A DNA stretch of 64,000 bases from BOG-224 sp963783505 (GTDB lineage Bacteria > Acidobacteriota > Terriglobia > Bryobacterales > Bryobacteraceae), in contig CAWAOP010000027.1 in the NCBI GenBank assembly GCA_963783505.1, positions 1 through 64,000 on the forward strand, written 5' to 3'. Of this stretch, positions 1-9,655 are shown piece after piece. The notes under the pieces are model-generated. The model was not told the DNA's origin, searched no databases, and saw only the letters and a program-made list of their open reading frames with translations. Made by a program: the position numbers and the translations under genes. The first letter of the stretch is position 1. Every line of letters begins with the position of its first letter.

Positions 1-1191
1 GGTAGTGTTCGTCTGCGGGATGGCGGAGAAGCAGTTTCCGGACGTGCACCGGCAGGATGGATTTTCCCCGATCGGGCGCGGCGGCGTTTGCACAGAACGG
101 AATCGGCGTCCGGACCACGGAGGATTTTGAGCGCGAAGGAGCGCGCGTTATTCGATGCGGCGGCTGGAACGGCGGCCTCGCTCCTGACCTTCTCCTACGC
201 GGAGTTCGATGAGGGCGGCAACCCGAATCTCCAGTCGATCTACCTGGAGGGCCGCAGCCTCGTGGCCGAGCCGGTAAGCGGCGCAAGTCCCAGGCCGGCG
301 GCCGAGGCGGAGACGGCGTTGCAAGCGCCCGCCTTGGAGATTAGCGCGCTGGATTTGCTCGCTTCCCTCAAAGAGCGAACCGCGCATTTCTCGCCAAGTT
401 CGCTCGAAACGTATCTGACTTGCCCGTTCAAATATTTCGCGGGGCGGACGTTGAAATTGCAGCCGCCCCCAGTGCGCCCGGAGGAGCGGCTTGACCCTTC
501 TTTGCAGGGCGATATCGTCCATGAGACGCTGGCGGAGTGGTATCGCCAGCCGCGGGACGTCGGTGGCTTGTTCGACGAAGTGTTCGCGCGCGTCGCGGAA
601 GAGAATCGCATTCCGCTGACGCTCAAAACGGAACGGCTGCGCGATGCCATGCGCGAAGACGCGAAAGCGTTCGCGGCCGATGCCCAATGGCCGCGAGCCG
701 CGTTCCAATCGGAAGCGGAGAGGGACTTTGATTTCCCGCTGGAGGGGCTTTTAATCATAGGGAAAATCGACCGGCTGGACACGGGCTCCGAGGATCGCGC
801 GTTCGTGATCGACTACAAGTACAGTTCGGCGCAGAACGTGCGGAAGCGCTTGGAGGATCCGGCGCGCCTGCAGGCAGAGCTGTACCTTATGGCGGCGGAA
901 CGCGCATTTGGGAAGATGCCGGCGGGGATGTTCTACGTGTCCTTGCGGGGCGAAGTGAAATACTTCGGCTGGCGGTATGGCGGGAGCCCGGAGGCGCTGG
1001 GGAAGGAACCGCCCGCGGAGTGGCTCGAGACCGCGGCGCGGCGGGCTCTCGGAGCCGCGGCCGGGATTCGCGCGGGGCGCGTGGAAGCGAAGCCGATCCA
1101 ACCGGAGGTCTGCGATCACTGCGAATTCTGCGACGTGTGCCGGTACGCAGCGCCGCTCGGCGCCGAATTGGCGGAGGAGGCCGGCGAGTGA
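1..1191 (+). CDS. AddB-like PD-(D/E)XK exonuclease, C-terminal part, frame-disrupted
   Basis: C-terminal part of a PD-(D/E)XK nuclease of the AddB/RecB-associated kind, cut by the window edge. From about position 140 to the stop the frame is clean. It shows a first cysteine in LTCPFKYF, the nuclease residues in GDIVHETL, GKIDRLD and DYKYSS (Asp-x-Lys), and a final CDHCEFCDVC. This spacing fits an iron-sulfur-stapled nuclease fold. Upstream, sensible protein appears only by switching frame: frame 2 over 2-60 (VFVCGMAEKQFP, like the helicase side of AddB), frame 1 to about 90, frame 3 to about 135 (GIGVRTTEDFE), then frame 1 again. That is three one-base breaks in 150 bases, so sequence error is likely. 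The stop overlaps the GTG of the next gene (GTGA), as expected for an addB-addA pair acting in double-strand-break resection. Confidence 0.75.
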   Translation, partial: GSVRLRDGGEAVSGRAPAGWIFPDRARRRLHRTESASGPRRILSAKERALFDAAAGTAASLLTFSYAEFDEGGNPNLQSIYLEGRSLVAEPVSGASPRPAAEAETALQAPALEISALDLLASLKERTAHFSPSSLETYLTCPFKYFAGRTLKLQPPPVRPEERLDPSLQGDIVHETLAEWYRQPRDVGGLFDEVFARVAEENRIPLTLKTERLRDAMREDAKAFAADAQWPRAAFQSEAERDFDFPLEGLLIIGKIDRLDTGSEDRAFVIDYKYSSAQNVRKRLEDPARLQAELYLMAAERAFGKMPAGMFYVSLRGEVKYFGWRYGGSPEALGKEPPAEWLETAARRALGAAAGIRAGRVEAKPIQPEVCDHCEFCDVCRYAAPLGAELAEEAGE

Positions 1192-4100
1192 AAGAGATCG
1201 CGCTCACGGCGGAGCAAGTGGCCGCGGTCGAGATCGGCGGACCGGAGATGGACACCTGCGTCACGGCGGGGCCCGGGTCGGGGAAGACCACGGTCTTGGT
1301 GGAGCGGTTCCGGAGGCTCGCCGAAGCAGGCGATCCGCTGCGCGTTCTCGCCATTACGTTCACGGAAAAAGCCGCCGCCAATTTGCGCAAGAAGGTGGCG
1401 GAACATTACGCTCACGACGCGGATAGGCTGGCGCAACTGGAACGCGCGTGGATATCGACAGTCCACGGTTTCTGCCTTCGGATATTGAAAGAGAACGCCG
1501 TATTCGCGGCCGTAGATCCCGAGTTTCGCGTCACGGACGAGTGGGAGTCGCGGCGGGTGCGGCGGAAGTGCGCCGCGGATGCGATGGAGTCGCTGTATCG
1601 GGAGCGGCCAGCGGCCGCGCGCGAACTGGCGATCGGCATTGCGTGCGCCAACCTGGGCGAGGCGATGCTCCCCGCGTACGAGGCCATGCGCGGAGCGGGC
1701 GTGCGCGTGGAGAGCCTCGGCGCCGTCGCGCCGCCGCCGGATTCGAATCTCAAAGACGCCGCGCTTTTGTTGGAGGAACTGGAGGCCGATTCGGCGGATG
1801 GATGGAGCGTTGCGCAACGCGAGCATCTGGAGCGTGCGATTGAGGACGCCGGACGCATCATTCAGGCCGAAGACCCGCTGGCCGCGCTCCGCGCGATGCA
1901 GGAGCTTCAAGCCGAATCTGAATAAGTGTAAAAGGGGAACGCCGGCCTACGACCTTGTGGATCGGCTGCGGGAGCAAATCGGAAAATCAAGGCCTTCCCG
2001 GATCACTGAGTTGTACGCGCCGCAGAGAGAACTGCTGCTGGAATTGTTCGCGCGTTTCGACGAGCTTTATCGCGAGCGGAAGCGCGCCGCGGGCGCGCTG
2101 GACTTCACGGACCTGGAGGAGTGCGCCGTCCGTCTGCTCGAGGAGAATCGCGAAGCACGGGAGAGAGTTCAGTCACAGTTCGACCACATCCTGATGGACG
2201 AGCATCAGGACACGAATCCGCAGCAGGCGCGCCTGATCGACCTGCTGCGCCGGCCAAGGCGGTTCTTCGCGGTCGGCGATATCAACCAATCGATCTTCGG
2301 TTTCCGGTACGCGGAGCCGGCGGCGTTCCGGAGGTTCCGCGATGAAGCGAACGAGAGCGGCCGGGCGCTCGACTTGACCGGCAACTTCCGCAGCCGCGCG
2401 GAGATATTGCGCGCGGTGGAGACGATTGCGGACGTCGCGCCGGGAATCGAGCCCCGGCCGCTGCGGCCCGAGCGCAAATTCGAAACCGAGCTTCCGGTGT
2501 GCGTGGAGTTCGCATGTTTCCAAGGCGCGGACGCCGCTACCGCATTGACGGCCGAGGCGCAATGGGTGGCGCGCCGGGCGGCGGCGCTGGGCCGCAAGTT
2601 TCGCGATATCGCCGTGCTGACGCGCAACACGGCCGTGATTCCCGAGTTTGCCGCGGCGTTCGAGGAAGCGGGCGTGCCGTACGTGGTTGGCAGCGGGCGC
2701 GGATTCTACGAATGTCCGGAAGTGCGGGACCTTGCGAACCTCCTCCGGGTGATCGCGAACCCGCGCGCCGAGATTGCGTTCGCCGCGACGCTGCGCTCGC
2801 CGCTGGTGAGCGTATCGGTTGAGACGCTGATGCGGCTGAGGAACGCGGATCGAAAGGATAATCTTGCTTCGGCGCTGACGCTGCTGCCGCGAGACGCGCC
2901 CGGTTTCGACGCCGCGGACCGCGCGCGCCTGCTCGGATTTCGCGAGAGGCTGGAAGACTGGCGGGCGCGGAGGGAACTGGTGCGCTTCGACCGGCTATTG
3001 CTCGCGGCGCTGGATGACTGCGGCTACACGCCCGAATCCGGCGCGCGTGGCGCCGCGAACATTGGAAAATTCCTGGCGTTGGCTCGCGACGCTTCCGCCG
3101 GAATGTCGCTCGACGAGTTCGTCGAGGAACTCTCGCTGCTGCGCGAGGAAGATCCGCGCGAGAACGACTCGCAACCCGAGGAGTCGGTGGACGCCGTGCG
3201 GATGATGACGGTCCACGCGGCGAAAGGCCTCGAATTCCCAGTGGTGTTTCTGGCCGCGATGCATAAAGGCGTGGAGGGCAAGCCGCCCTCGATGGCGTTT
3301 CATCCCCATGTCGGATTGGGAGCGCAGTGGCGCGATCCCTCGACTCGCAAGGGCGTTGACGATCTGTTCGAGCGCGCTCTGCGCGAGCAGCTCAAGGCGC
3401 GCGATGAAGCCGAGGGTAACCGGCTGCTGTACGTCGCGATGACGCGCGCGGAGGAGCGGCTGATTCTAAGCTGCTCGGGGAAAGGCAAGCTGAAGAACTG
3501 GGCGGAACGCGTGGCGGGCGCGCTGGAGTTGAAGGTTGACGAACCGCGAGATGAGATCGTGGCTCGGGTCTCGCCGGCTGGGGAGGAGTGGAAGCTGCGA
3601 GTGGTGGTTGAGGAAGCGGGGGCCTTAAATGGCGCTCAGCAAGGCAGCGGCGCCGGGCTGGTTTTCAACCCACCGGCAGCTTACCAAGCAGCCCCACCTC
3701 ATCGAGGCGCCGGCGGTGACGGGGCAGAGCGATGGGAACGCCACGGTGACGGACCTGAATGCTTTTGCCAACTGCCCACGGGCCTATTACCTGGGTCACT
3801 ATCTGAGCTACCAGGGGGAGCGCCAAGGCGCTCCCGTGTCGGGACAGAGCGCGGCCGAACTGGGATCGCAAGTCCATGCATTGCTAGCCGATACGATGGC
3901 CGGCGAGGCTAGCCCCGAGGCTCTGGCGTTAGCCGCGGTGTTTCTGCGCAGCCCGCTCGGGAAGCGCGCCGCGCGGGCCACGCGCGCCGAACGCGAGTTC
4001 GACTTCACGCTCGCGATCGAGGACTTGGTCATTCGCGGGCAGATCGACTTGTGGTTCGAAGACAATGGCGAACTCATCCTGGTGGATTACAAGACCGACG

Positions 4101-4408
4101 AGGTGACGCGCGCGCAGGCCCACCAACGCGCGCGCAGTTACGCATTGCAGCTTCAGCTTTACGGGCTGGCCCTGGAACGCATGACCGGCCGCAAGCCGGA
4201 TCGCTTGTTTCTATATTTCTTACGGCCGGACCTGGCCATTCAACCGGACTTCGCCGATTCCTTGATCGATTCGCCCGAGCAAGTGGTTCGCGATTTTGTA
4301 GCGGCTCAGGATCGGTTGGACTTCCCCTTGCGCGAGGGGCCGCGCTGCCATTACTGCCCGTTTACGCGCGGCCTATGCCCCGGGGTGTACACTTCTGGAA
4401 AGGAGTAA
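1188..4408 (+). CDS. addA: UvrD/AddA-type helicase-nuclease, two frameshifts
   Basis: Superfamily 1A DNA helicase fused to a C-terminal PD-(D/E)XK nuclease (AddA type), partner of the upstream nuclease in recombination repair. The GTG start overlaps the upstream stop. Three frames join into one protein. Frame 1188-~1910 has Walker A (TAGPGSGKTT) and FTEKAA. Frame ~1905-~3690 has the Walker B-type DEHQDTN, GDINQSIFGFR, LTGNFRSR, VRMMTVHAAKGLEFP and RLLYVAMTRAEERL. Frame ~3690-4408 has ANCPRAYYL, the nuclease motifs GQIDLW and DYKTDE, and a terminal CHYCPFTRGLC cluster. About 1,070 residues once joined, normal for AddA. The frame changes near 1910 and 3690 leave no gap in homology-like content, so they look like single-base errors. 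All helicase motifs are present. Confidence 0.85.
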
Positions 4409-4414
4409 CCACCT

Positions 4415-4849
4415 ATGGCTGATCAGAATTACGCGAACCACCGGCAGTGGGTATTGGGATTCCACGGGATCTTGTTCGGCATCGTAGTCCTGTGCCTGGC
4501 AGGTTCCGTATGGAATGTGTATCACGCCTGGACCCACGTTTACAACAGACTTGACTCTTCGCTGATTCTCGCGCTGACCGTCGCTGTCCTGCTGCTAGCC
4601 GGGCTCGCCCGCATGTTCGCTTTGAAGGCGCAGGACCGCGCCATCCGGGCGGAAGAGAATTTCCGTCACTACGTTCTAACCGGCAAACCCCTGGATGCCA
4701 AGCTCACCATCCGGCAGACTATCGGCTTGCGCTTCGCCTCCGACGCGGAGTTCCCCGCCCTGGCTCAGCGCGCCGCCGCGGAGAATATCTCCGAGGACGA
4801 TATCAAGAAGGCCGTGAAGAACTGGAAAGCGGATACGTACAGGGTGTGA
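4415..4849 (+). CDS. DUF6526-like two-helix membrane protein
   Basis: 144-residue inner-membrane protein of unknown function, resembling the DUF6526 family. Two hydrophobic segments (about residues 14-33 and 46-66) form a hairpin. A charged cytoplasmic tail follows (RFASDAEFPALAQRAA, then ISEDDIKKAVKNW near the C-terminus). The start is secured by an AAGGAG box nine bases upstream of ATG. It begins six bases after the addA stop, so it may be co-transcribed, but nothing ties it to DNA repair. Confidence 0.65.
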   Translation: MADQNYANHRQWVLGFHGILFGIVVLCLAGSVWNVYHAWTHVYNRLDSSLILALTVAVLLLAGLARMFALKAQDRAIRAEENFRHYVLTGKPLDAKLTIRQTIGLRFASDAEFPALAQRAAAENISEDDIKKAVKNWKADTYRV

Positions 4850-4895
4850 TGCCCGGTCAAACCGACTGGGCGAGCGCCGGCCAACCCAGCGCCCG

Positions 4896-5108
4896 TCAGG
4901 CGGGAAGCTCAACCTCGATTTCCCGAAGCAGCGAAGTGGGTGTGCGGGGAGTTTGGATCGCATCCCAGTAGATGCGGATCGCTTCCCCCGCGCGCGTGGT
5001 CAACTCGTCCAGCGATCCGGCGGTAACCGGAATCGTGGGCTGTTCGGGTACGTACGCGCTATACCCGTTCGAATCCCCTTCAATCATCAGCGAGTATTTC
5101 CGGGGCAT
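4896..5108 (-). CDS. HicB-like antitoxin-fold protein, solo
   Basis: 70-residue protein with the HicB partial RNase H-like fold pattern: MPRKYSLMIEG, then GYSAYVPEQP, and a helix with TRAGEAIRIYWDA. The chosen ATG at 5108 has GAGGA just upstream. An alternative ATG at 5123 overlaps the lgt stop (ATGA) and adds five residues. No HicA-type toxin (short, double-stranded-RNA-binding-like) is visible on either side. It is therefore an orphan regulator or antitoxin relative, of a kind common as solo genes. It lies at the end of the ileS-lspA-lgt transcription unit. Confidence 0.65.
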   Translation of the reverse strand: MPRKYSLMIEGDSNGYSAYVPEQPTIPVTAGSLDELTTRAGEAIRIYWDAIQTPRTPTSLLREIEVELPA

Positions 5109-5119
5109 TCTTCGTCCTC

Positions 5120-5890
5120 TCATGCCGTAGCGCGCTTGCGCATGAAGTAGATCGCTCCGCACGCGAACAGCGCCAGCGAGATCCATTGCGACGTATCCAG
5201 CGGGCCGCCGAAGAGATTGCCCTGCTCGTGGTAGCGATAGAACTCCACGATGAAGCGGGCCGTGGAGTAGAGCATGAGGTAAAGCGCGATCATGGTTCCG
5301 GGCCGGTGCGGTTTTGAGATGAGGCGGTAGAGAATCGCGAAGATCGCGAATTCCGCAAACGCTTCGTAGAGTTGCGTGGGATGGAGCGGGATTCCGAGCG
5401 GTACGCCAACCAGGCGGCTGGCCTCGCGGCTCGTGAAGGTGACGGCCCAAGGGCGGTCGCACACCACGCCCCAGCAGCACCCTGCCGAAAAGCATCCGAT
5501 GCGGCCGATGCCATGCCCAAGAGCGATGGCCGGAGCGAACACGTCCGCGGTGGCGAGCGGCTTCAGACCGGTCTTTTTCAGGTACCACGCGGCGACGATC
5601 AGCGCTGCGATCAGCCCGCCGTAGAACACGCCCCCGGCTTGAAGCGTGGAGATCGTGAATATCTCCGAGGGGCGCTCCATGTAATACGGCAGGTCCACCA
5701 GGATCATCATCACCTTCGCGCCGGCCAGCGCGGCCAGCACGCAGTAGATCCCCAGGTTGGTGACGGCATTCGGGTCCAGCCCGGCACGGCTCGCGAGGCG
5801 CGCGGCCATCCACACTCCGGTAAGAAATGCCAGCGCCGTCAGCGCGCCGTACGTGTGAAGGAAGGGGATGCCGAACAGTTCAGGATACAT
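5120..5890 (-). CDS. lgt: Prolipoprotein diacylglyceryl transferase
   Basis: 256-residue polytopic inner-membrane enzyme. It moves diacylglycerol from phosphatidylglycerol to the lipobox cysteine of prolipoproteins, the first step of lipoprotein maturation. The family signature is clear: HGIGRIGCFSAGCCWG with the conserved arginine, plus HPTQLYEA and RFIVEFYR downstream. Seven hydrophobic stretches are evident. The ATG at 5890 lies inside the end of lspA (11-base overlap), so the two are translationally linked. lspA encodes the next-but-one enzyme of the same pathway, which supports the assignment. Confidence 0.95.
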   Translation of the reverse strand: MYPELFGIPFLHTYGALTALAFLTGVWMAARLASRAGLDPNAVTNLGIYCVLAALAGAKVMMILVDLPYYMERPSEIFTISTLQAGGVFYGGLIAALIVAAWYLKKTGLKPLATADVFAPAIALGHGIGRIGCFSAGCCWGVVCDRPWAVTFTSREASRLVGVPLGIPLHPTQLYEAFAEFAIFAILYRLISKPHRPGTMIALYLMLYSTARFIVEFYRYHEQGNLFGGPLDTSQWISLALFACGAIYFMRKRATA

Positions 5891-6371
5891 GGGGCTTCGG
5901 TTTGGTCCGCAGCGCGTCCACCGCCACCAGTCCGCTGCCGATGACAATGGCGGAATCGGCCACGTTGAACGCGGGCCACTGATATTGTCCGATGTAGAAG
6001 AGCAGGAAGTCCGTGACGCGTCCCCAGGCGAGACGGTCAAACAGGTTTCCGGCCGCGCCGCCTAGAATCAGCGTCAGTCCCCACATCAGCCATTTTTCGA
6101 GCCGCCGGCTGCGCCACAGCGCAATGCTCACGAGCACGACGGCGGCCGCGGTCAATGCCGGAAGCGCCTGAGCGCGCCACCCGGATACCGGCCCGTCGAA
6201 CATTCCAAACGCCGCTCCGCGGTTCTGCGAATGGACGATATCGAAAAAGCCGGGGACGACCTTGATGGTATCGAAAAACGAAACGTGCGCTTCGATCAGA
6301 CGCTTGGTGAACCGATCGAGCGCGAAAACGCCAGCGGCAGCCAAAAACGCTTTCCGACGCCCCTCAGGCAT
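5880..6371 (-). CDS. lspA: Lipoprotein signal peptidase (SPase II)
   Basis: 163-residue membrane aspartic peptidase that cleaves the signal peptide of diacylglyceryl-modified prolipoproteins. Conserved blocks are NRGAAFGMF, GAAGNLFDR and AFNVADSAI. The aspartates of the last two blocks form the catalytic dyad. Four membrane helices are predictable. It sits downstream of ileS as in many bacteria and overlaps lgt by 11 bases. The 158-base gap to ileS holds a nested hairpin element. Confidence 0.95.
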   Translation of the reverse strand: MPEGRRKAFLAAAGVFALDRFTKRLIEAHVSFFDTIKVVPGFFDIVHSQNRGAAFGMFDGPVSGWRAQALPALTAAAVVLVSIALWRSRRLEKWLMWGLTLILGGAAGNLFDRLAWGRVTDFLLFYIGQYQWPAFNVADSAIVIGSGLVAVDALRTKPKPHVS

Positions 6372-6390
6372 GACGCGCTCCCAATAAAGC

Positions 6391-6486
6391 CGAGACGAAT
6401 CTCGGCTCTCTCAGCCTGGCGGCTTGCGCCACGACGGGGAAGCCGTGGCGCGGAGATTCATGTCTGCCGCGTCGAGATTCGTCTCG
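6391..6486. repeat. Nested inverted-repeat element between ileS and lspA
   Basis: A 14-base arm CGAGACGAATCTCG (6391-6404) is repeated in perfect inversion at 6473-6486. Inside lies a second inversion, GCGCCACG (from 6427) with CGTGGCGC. The 96-base element can fold into one large hairpin in the ileS-lspA spacer. It is either a small non-coding repeat or a processing/attenuation structure within the operon. Confidence 0.6.
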
Positions 6487-6529
6487 ACGATCCGGCTGCT
6501 TGAGACCACGGGAGGACTCCCCGACCGGA

Positions 6530-9340
6530 TCACCCATGGATGGTCTCACGCACGGCCGCGGCGCAAGGCAGGCAGACCGTGGGGAACTCCGCGTCGGAAC
6601 CGATATCCGTGGAGTACTTCCAGCAACGCTCGCACTTCTGGCCGGCGGCGCGCTCCACCGTCGCAGCCAGTTCGCCGCTTTCGGCGCGCTCCAGTTCAAC
6701 CTGCGACACGATGAACAGGCCGGGCAATTCACGCCCGTACTCTTCAAGGAGGTTATACAATTCGCCCGGAGCCGCGAGACGGATGCGGGCTTCGAGGGGC
6801 GCGCCGATCAGTTTGTCGTTGCGCGCCGCCTCCAGGCTCTTGAGAACGGCATCGCGAACCTCCATCAGCCGGTCCCAGTCTGCCGCGCGCCGGTGCACTC
6901 CGTCTACGATTCCAGCGGTCAATTCCGCCGGCTCCGGGAAATACGCCATGTGAACGCTCTCCGCGCTGTGCATGTGCTGCCAGACTTCTTCCGCGGTGAA
7001 GCTCATGATGGGCGCCACGAGCCGGACCAGAGCGTCGAGCAAGCGGTGCAAGGCCGTCTGCGCGGCGCGGCGAGACTTGGATTTGGCCGCCGCGGTATAC
7101 AGACGGTCTTTGAGAACGTCGAAGTAGACGGCGCTCAGATCGACCGTCGCGAACGCATAGACCGAATGGTAGACGCGATGAAACTCGAAGCTGTCGTACC
7201 ACTCCCGGCAACGCTTCACCAGGTCTTCGGCGCGGAGCAGAATCCACTGATCGATTTCCGGCAACTCCTCGCCCGGCACGGCGTCCGTGGCCGCGTCGAA
7301 ATCGGAGAGGTTGCCCAACAGATAGCGGAACGTGTTCCGCATCTTGCGGTAGGCTTCGACGAGTCGATTCTGAATGGTCTCCGAGATGCGCACGTCTTCA
7401 TTGAAGTTCACCGACGCGGACCAAAGCCGCAGAATCTCCGCGCCGTGATGCTTGATGACTTCCTCCGGCTCGATAGAGTTGCCCAGCGACTTGTGCATCG
7501 CCCGGCCTTCGCCATCGAGCACCCATCCATTCAGCGCGCAGGCCCGGTACGGCGAACCGCCCTTCAACCCCGTGCCTACCAGCAACGAGCTGTGGAACCA
7601 GCCGCGGTACTGATCGCCGCCCTCCAGGTACAAATCGGCAGGCCATGTCAGTCCAAATCGCTCGTTGAGCGTGGCCAGGTGGCTCGACCCGGAATCGAAC
7701 CAGACGTCGAGAATATCGCTTTCCTTGCCGAACTCGGCCCCGCCGCATTTCGGGCACGCGGTTCCAGCGGGCAACAGCTCGGCCGCGGAGCGCTCATACC
7801 AGACGTCCGCGGAATGCTCGCGGAATAGCGCTACCACACCGTCCATCACCTTGCGATCGGTGAGCGGTTCGCGGCATTTGTCGCAGTAGAAGACGATGAT
7901 CGGCACGCCCCAAACGCGTTGGCGCGAAATGCACCAATCCGGGCGCGTGGCGATCATGTTGGCGATGCGTTCCTCGCCCCACGCCGGCATCCAGCGCGTT
8001 TGGTGGACGGCTTCCAGAGCGCGCTGGCGGAAGTCGTGAAGGTCCATGCCGATGAACCACTGCTCCGTGGCGCGGAAGATGGTGGGGTTGTGGCAGCGCC
8101 AGCAGTGCGGATAGGAGTGATCGAGCTTTTCAACGGCCGCGAGTGCGCCGGCGGATTTCAGCAGCTCGATAACTACTGGGTTAGCTTCCCAGACCGTTTT
8201 GCCGATCAGGCTTTCCGGGAGCACGCCCGCCGCGCCCGATGCGTGATAGAAGCGGCCCGCGGCGTCCACTGGGCAATAGGTCTCGATGCCATACTGGCGG
8301 CCAACCACATAGTCTTCCTGGCCGTGCCCCGGAGCGGTGTGAACCGCGCCAGTGCCCTGCTCCAGCGTGACGTGGTCCGCGAGGATGCCGAGTGAATCGC
8401 GATCGAGAAATGGATGGCGGAAAACGGCGTCTTCCAGTTTGTCTCCCTTGAAGCGCGCCACCACGCGCGGCGCCGGCCACCCGCATTTCGCGGTGGTGGT
8501 TTCCAGCAACTCGCTGGCGACGATCTCGACGCCGGCGTTCGTCTCCACAGCCACGTACTCGAACTTCGGGTGATACGCGATGGCCATGTTGGCCGGGATG
8601 GTCCAAGGCGTGGTCGTCCAAATAAGCCCGTAGACCTTGCGGCCGGCGAGATCGGGGTGGATCTTCGCAGGGTCGGAGGTCATCTTGAAGCGAACCCAAA
8701 TGGAAGGGCTGGTATGATTCGCGTATTCGACTTCGGCCTCGGCGAGCGCCGTGCGGTCCTTTATGCACCAGTTCACGGGCTTCAGGCCCTTGTAAACATA
8801 GCCGAGGTCCAGAAAGTCCACGAACGCGCCGGCGATCACGGCCTGATACTCCGCGCTCATGGTGAGATACGGATCGTCCCACTGGCCCAGCACGCCGAGC
8901 CGCTTGAAACCCTGGCGCTGAATGTCGATGAACTTTTCGGCGTATTTGCGGCAGGCGCGGCGGATCTCGAGCGTAGTCATCTGCGCCTTGCGCATGCCCA
9001 ACTCGTTATCGACATTGCGCTCGATGGGCAAGCCGTGGCAATCCCAACCGGGCACGTAGGGAGAGTCGAAGCCCGCCATGTTCTTCGACTTGACAATGAA
9101 ATCCTTCAGGATCTTGTTGAACGCGGTGCCCAAATGAATGCGGCCGTTGGCATAAGGAGGCCCGTCGTGCAGGATGTACGTGGGGCGGCCCTTGCGCGAC
9201 GCCCGGATGCGCTCGTAGAGCTTTTCCTTTTCCCACCGCTCGACGAGCTTCGGCTCGGTCTGCGGCAGGTTGGCCTTCATGGAGAAGGCCGTCTTAGGCA
9301 GATTGACAGTCCGCTTTAAATCCACTTTGGGCGATTCCAT
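6530..9340 (-). CDS. ileS: Isoleucyl-tRNA synthetase
   Basis: 936-residue class I aminoacyl-tRNA synthetase that charges tRNA-Ile. It has the HIGH-type motif as HLGT (residues 69-72, within PPYANGRIHLGT). The KMSKS-type loop is MHKSLGNS (near residue 615), a variant of the usual KMSKS. GWDCHGLPIE and the CP1 editing region (FKGDKLEDAVF, GTGAVHTAPGHG) are present. The C-terminal zinc finger is CERCW followed by CLPC. Full length for the bacterial type. It heads the ileS-lspA-lgt unit. No strong Shine-Dalgarno is seen before the ATG at 9340. Confidence 0.97.
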   Translation of the reverse strand: MESPKVDLKRTVNLPKTAFSMKANLPQTEPKLVERWEKEKLYERIRASRKGRPTYILHDGPPYANGRIHLGTAFNKILKDFIVKSKNMAGFDSPYVPGWDCHGLPIERNVDNELGMRKAQMTTLEIRRACRKYAEKFIDIQRQGFKRLGVLGQWDDPYLTMSAEYQAVIAGAFVDFLDLGYVYKGLKPVNWCIKDRTALAEAEVEYANHTSPSIWVRFKMTSDPAKIHPDLAGRKVYGLIWTTTPWTIPANMAIAYHPKFEYVAVETNAGVEIVASELLETTTAKCGWPAPRVVARFKGDKLEDAVFRHPFLDRDSLGILADHVTLEQGTGAVHTAPGHGQEDYVVGRQYGIETYCPVDAAGRFYHASGAAGVLPESLIGKTVWEANPVVIELLKSAGALAAVEKLDHSYPHCWRCHNPTIFRATEQWFIGMDLHDFRQRALEAVHQTRWMPAWGEERIANMIATRPDWCISRQRVWGVPIIVFYCDKCREPLTDRKVMDGVVALFREHSADVWYERSAAELLPAGTACPKCGGAEFGKESDILDVWFDSGSSHLATLNERFGLTWPADLYLEGGDQYRGWFHSSLLVGTGLKGGSPYRACALNGWVLDGEGRAMHKSLGNSIEPEEVIKHHGAEILRLWSASVNFNEDVRISETIQNRLVEAYRKMRNTFRYLLGNLSDFDAATDAVPGEELPEIDQWILLRAEDLVKRCREWYDSFEFHRVYHSVYAFATVDLSAVYFDVLKDRLYTAAAKSKSRRAAQTALHRLLDALVRLVAPIMSFTAEEVWQHMHSAESVHMAYFPEPAELTAGIVDGVHRRAADWDRLMEVRDAVLKSLEAARNDKLIGAPLEARIRLAAPGELYNLLEEYGRELPGLFIVSQVELERAESGELAATVERAAGQKCERCWKYSTDIGSDAEFPTVCLPCAAAVRETIHG

Positions 9341-9418
9341 TGTTTCGGGGTAAATACCATGGTAGCAGCGGCCCGAGAATTCGGCATGGAGAGGCGAAAT
9401 CGAGGTGTGCAGCTTAAG

Positions 9419-9508
9419 CCCCGGAACGGGGCGCGAGAGAATAGCCCACGGCGCGAGCCGTGGGAGGCCGGGCCAAAAAGACGCGAGCCCCGGAACGGGG
9501 CGTAAGAA
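9419..9508 (+). repeat. Palindromic dispersed repeat, unit A
   Basis: Two copies of CCCCGGAACGGGGCG bracket a short hairpin (CCCACGGC with GCCGTGGG, preceded by AATAG). The same architecture recurs in inverted orientation about 30 bases downstream (unit B). The two units fill most of the 315-base divergent spacer between ileS and the cupin gene, in which no open reading frame is convincing. Confidence 0.65.
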
Positions 9509-9538
9509 AACGCCCGCGAGACAGACATCAAAGCGGCA

Positions 9539-9632
9539 AATTTCTTTCGCCCCGTTCCGGGGCTGGTCCGACTTTTGCGGACCTCCCAGCGCTCACGCGC
9601 TGGGCTATTATCTTCCGCCCTGACGGGCTGGA
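9539..9632 (-). repeat. Palindromic dispersed repeat, unit B (inverted)
   Basis: Read on the minus strand it gives AATAGCCCAGCG, a hairpin, GCGCTGGGAGG, a CAAAA-containing spacer and CCCCGGAACGGGGCG. This is the same order as unit A, with the hairpin arms changed on both sides so that pairing is kept. Such compensated divergence is typical of mobile palindromic repeats whose secondary structure is selected. Confidence 0.6.
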
Positions 9633-9655
9633 CGGAGCTTGAGAGGATAGTATTC

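Noticed and set aside
4896..5108. HicAB toxin-antitoxin pair
   Set aside because: Only a HicB-like protein is present; no HicA-like partner on either side.
6500..7828. 442-codon open frame antisense to ileS
   Set aside because: Shadow of ileS, which is full length with all synthetase motifs.
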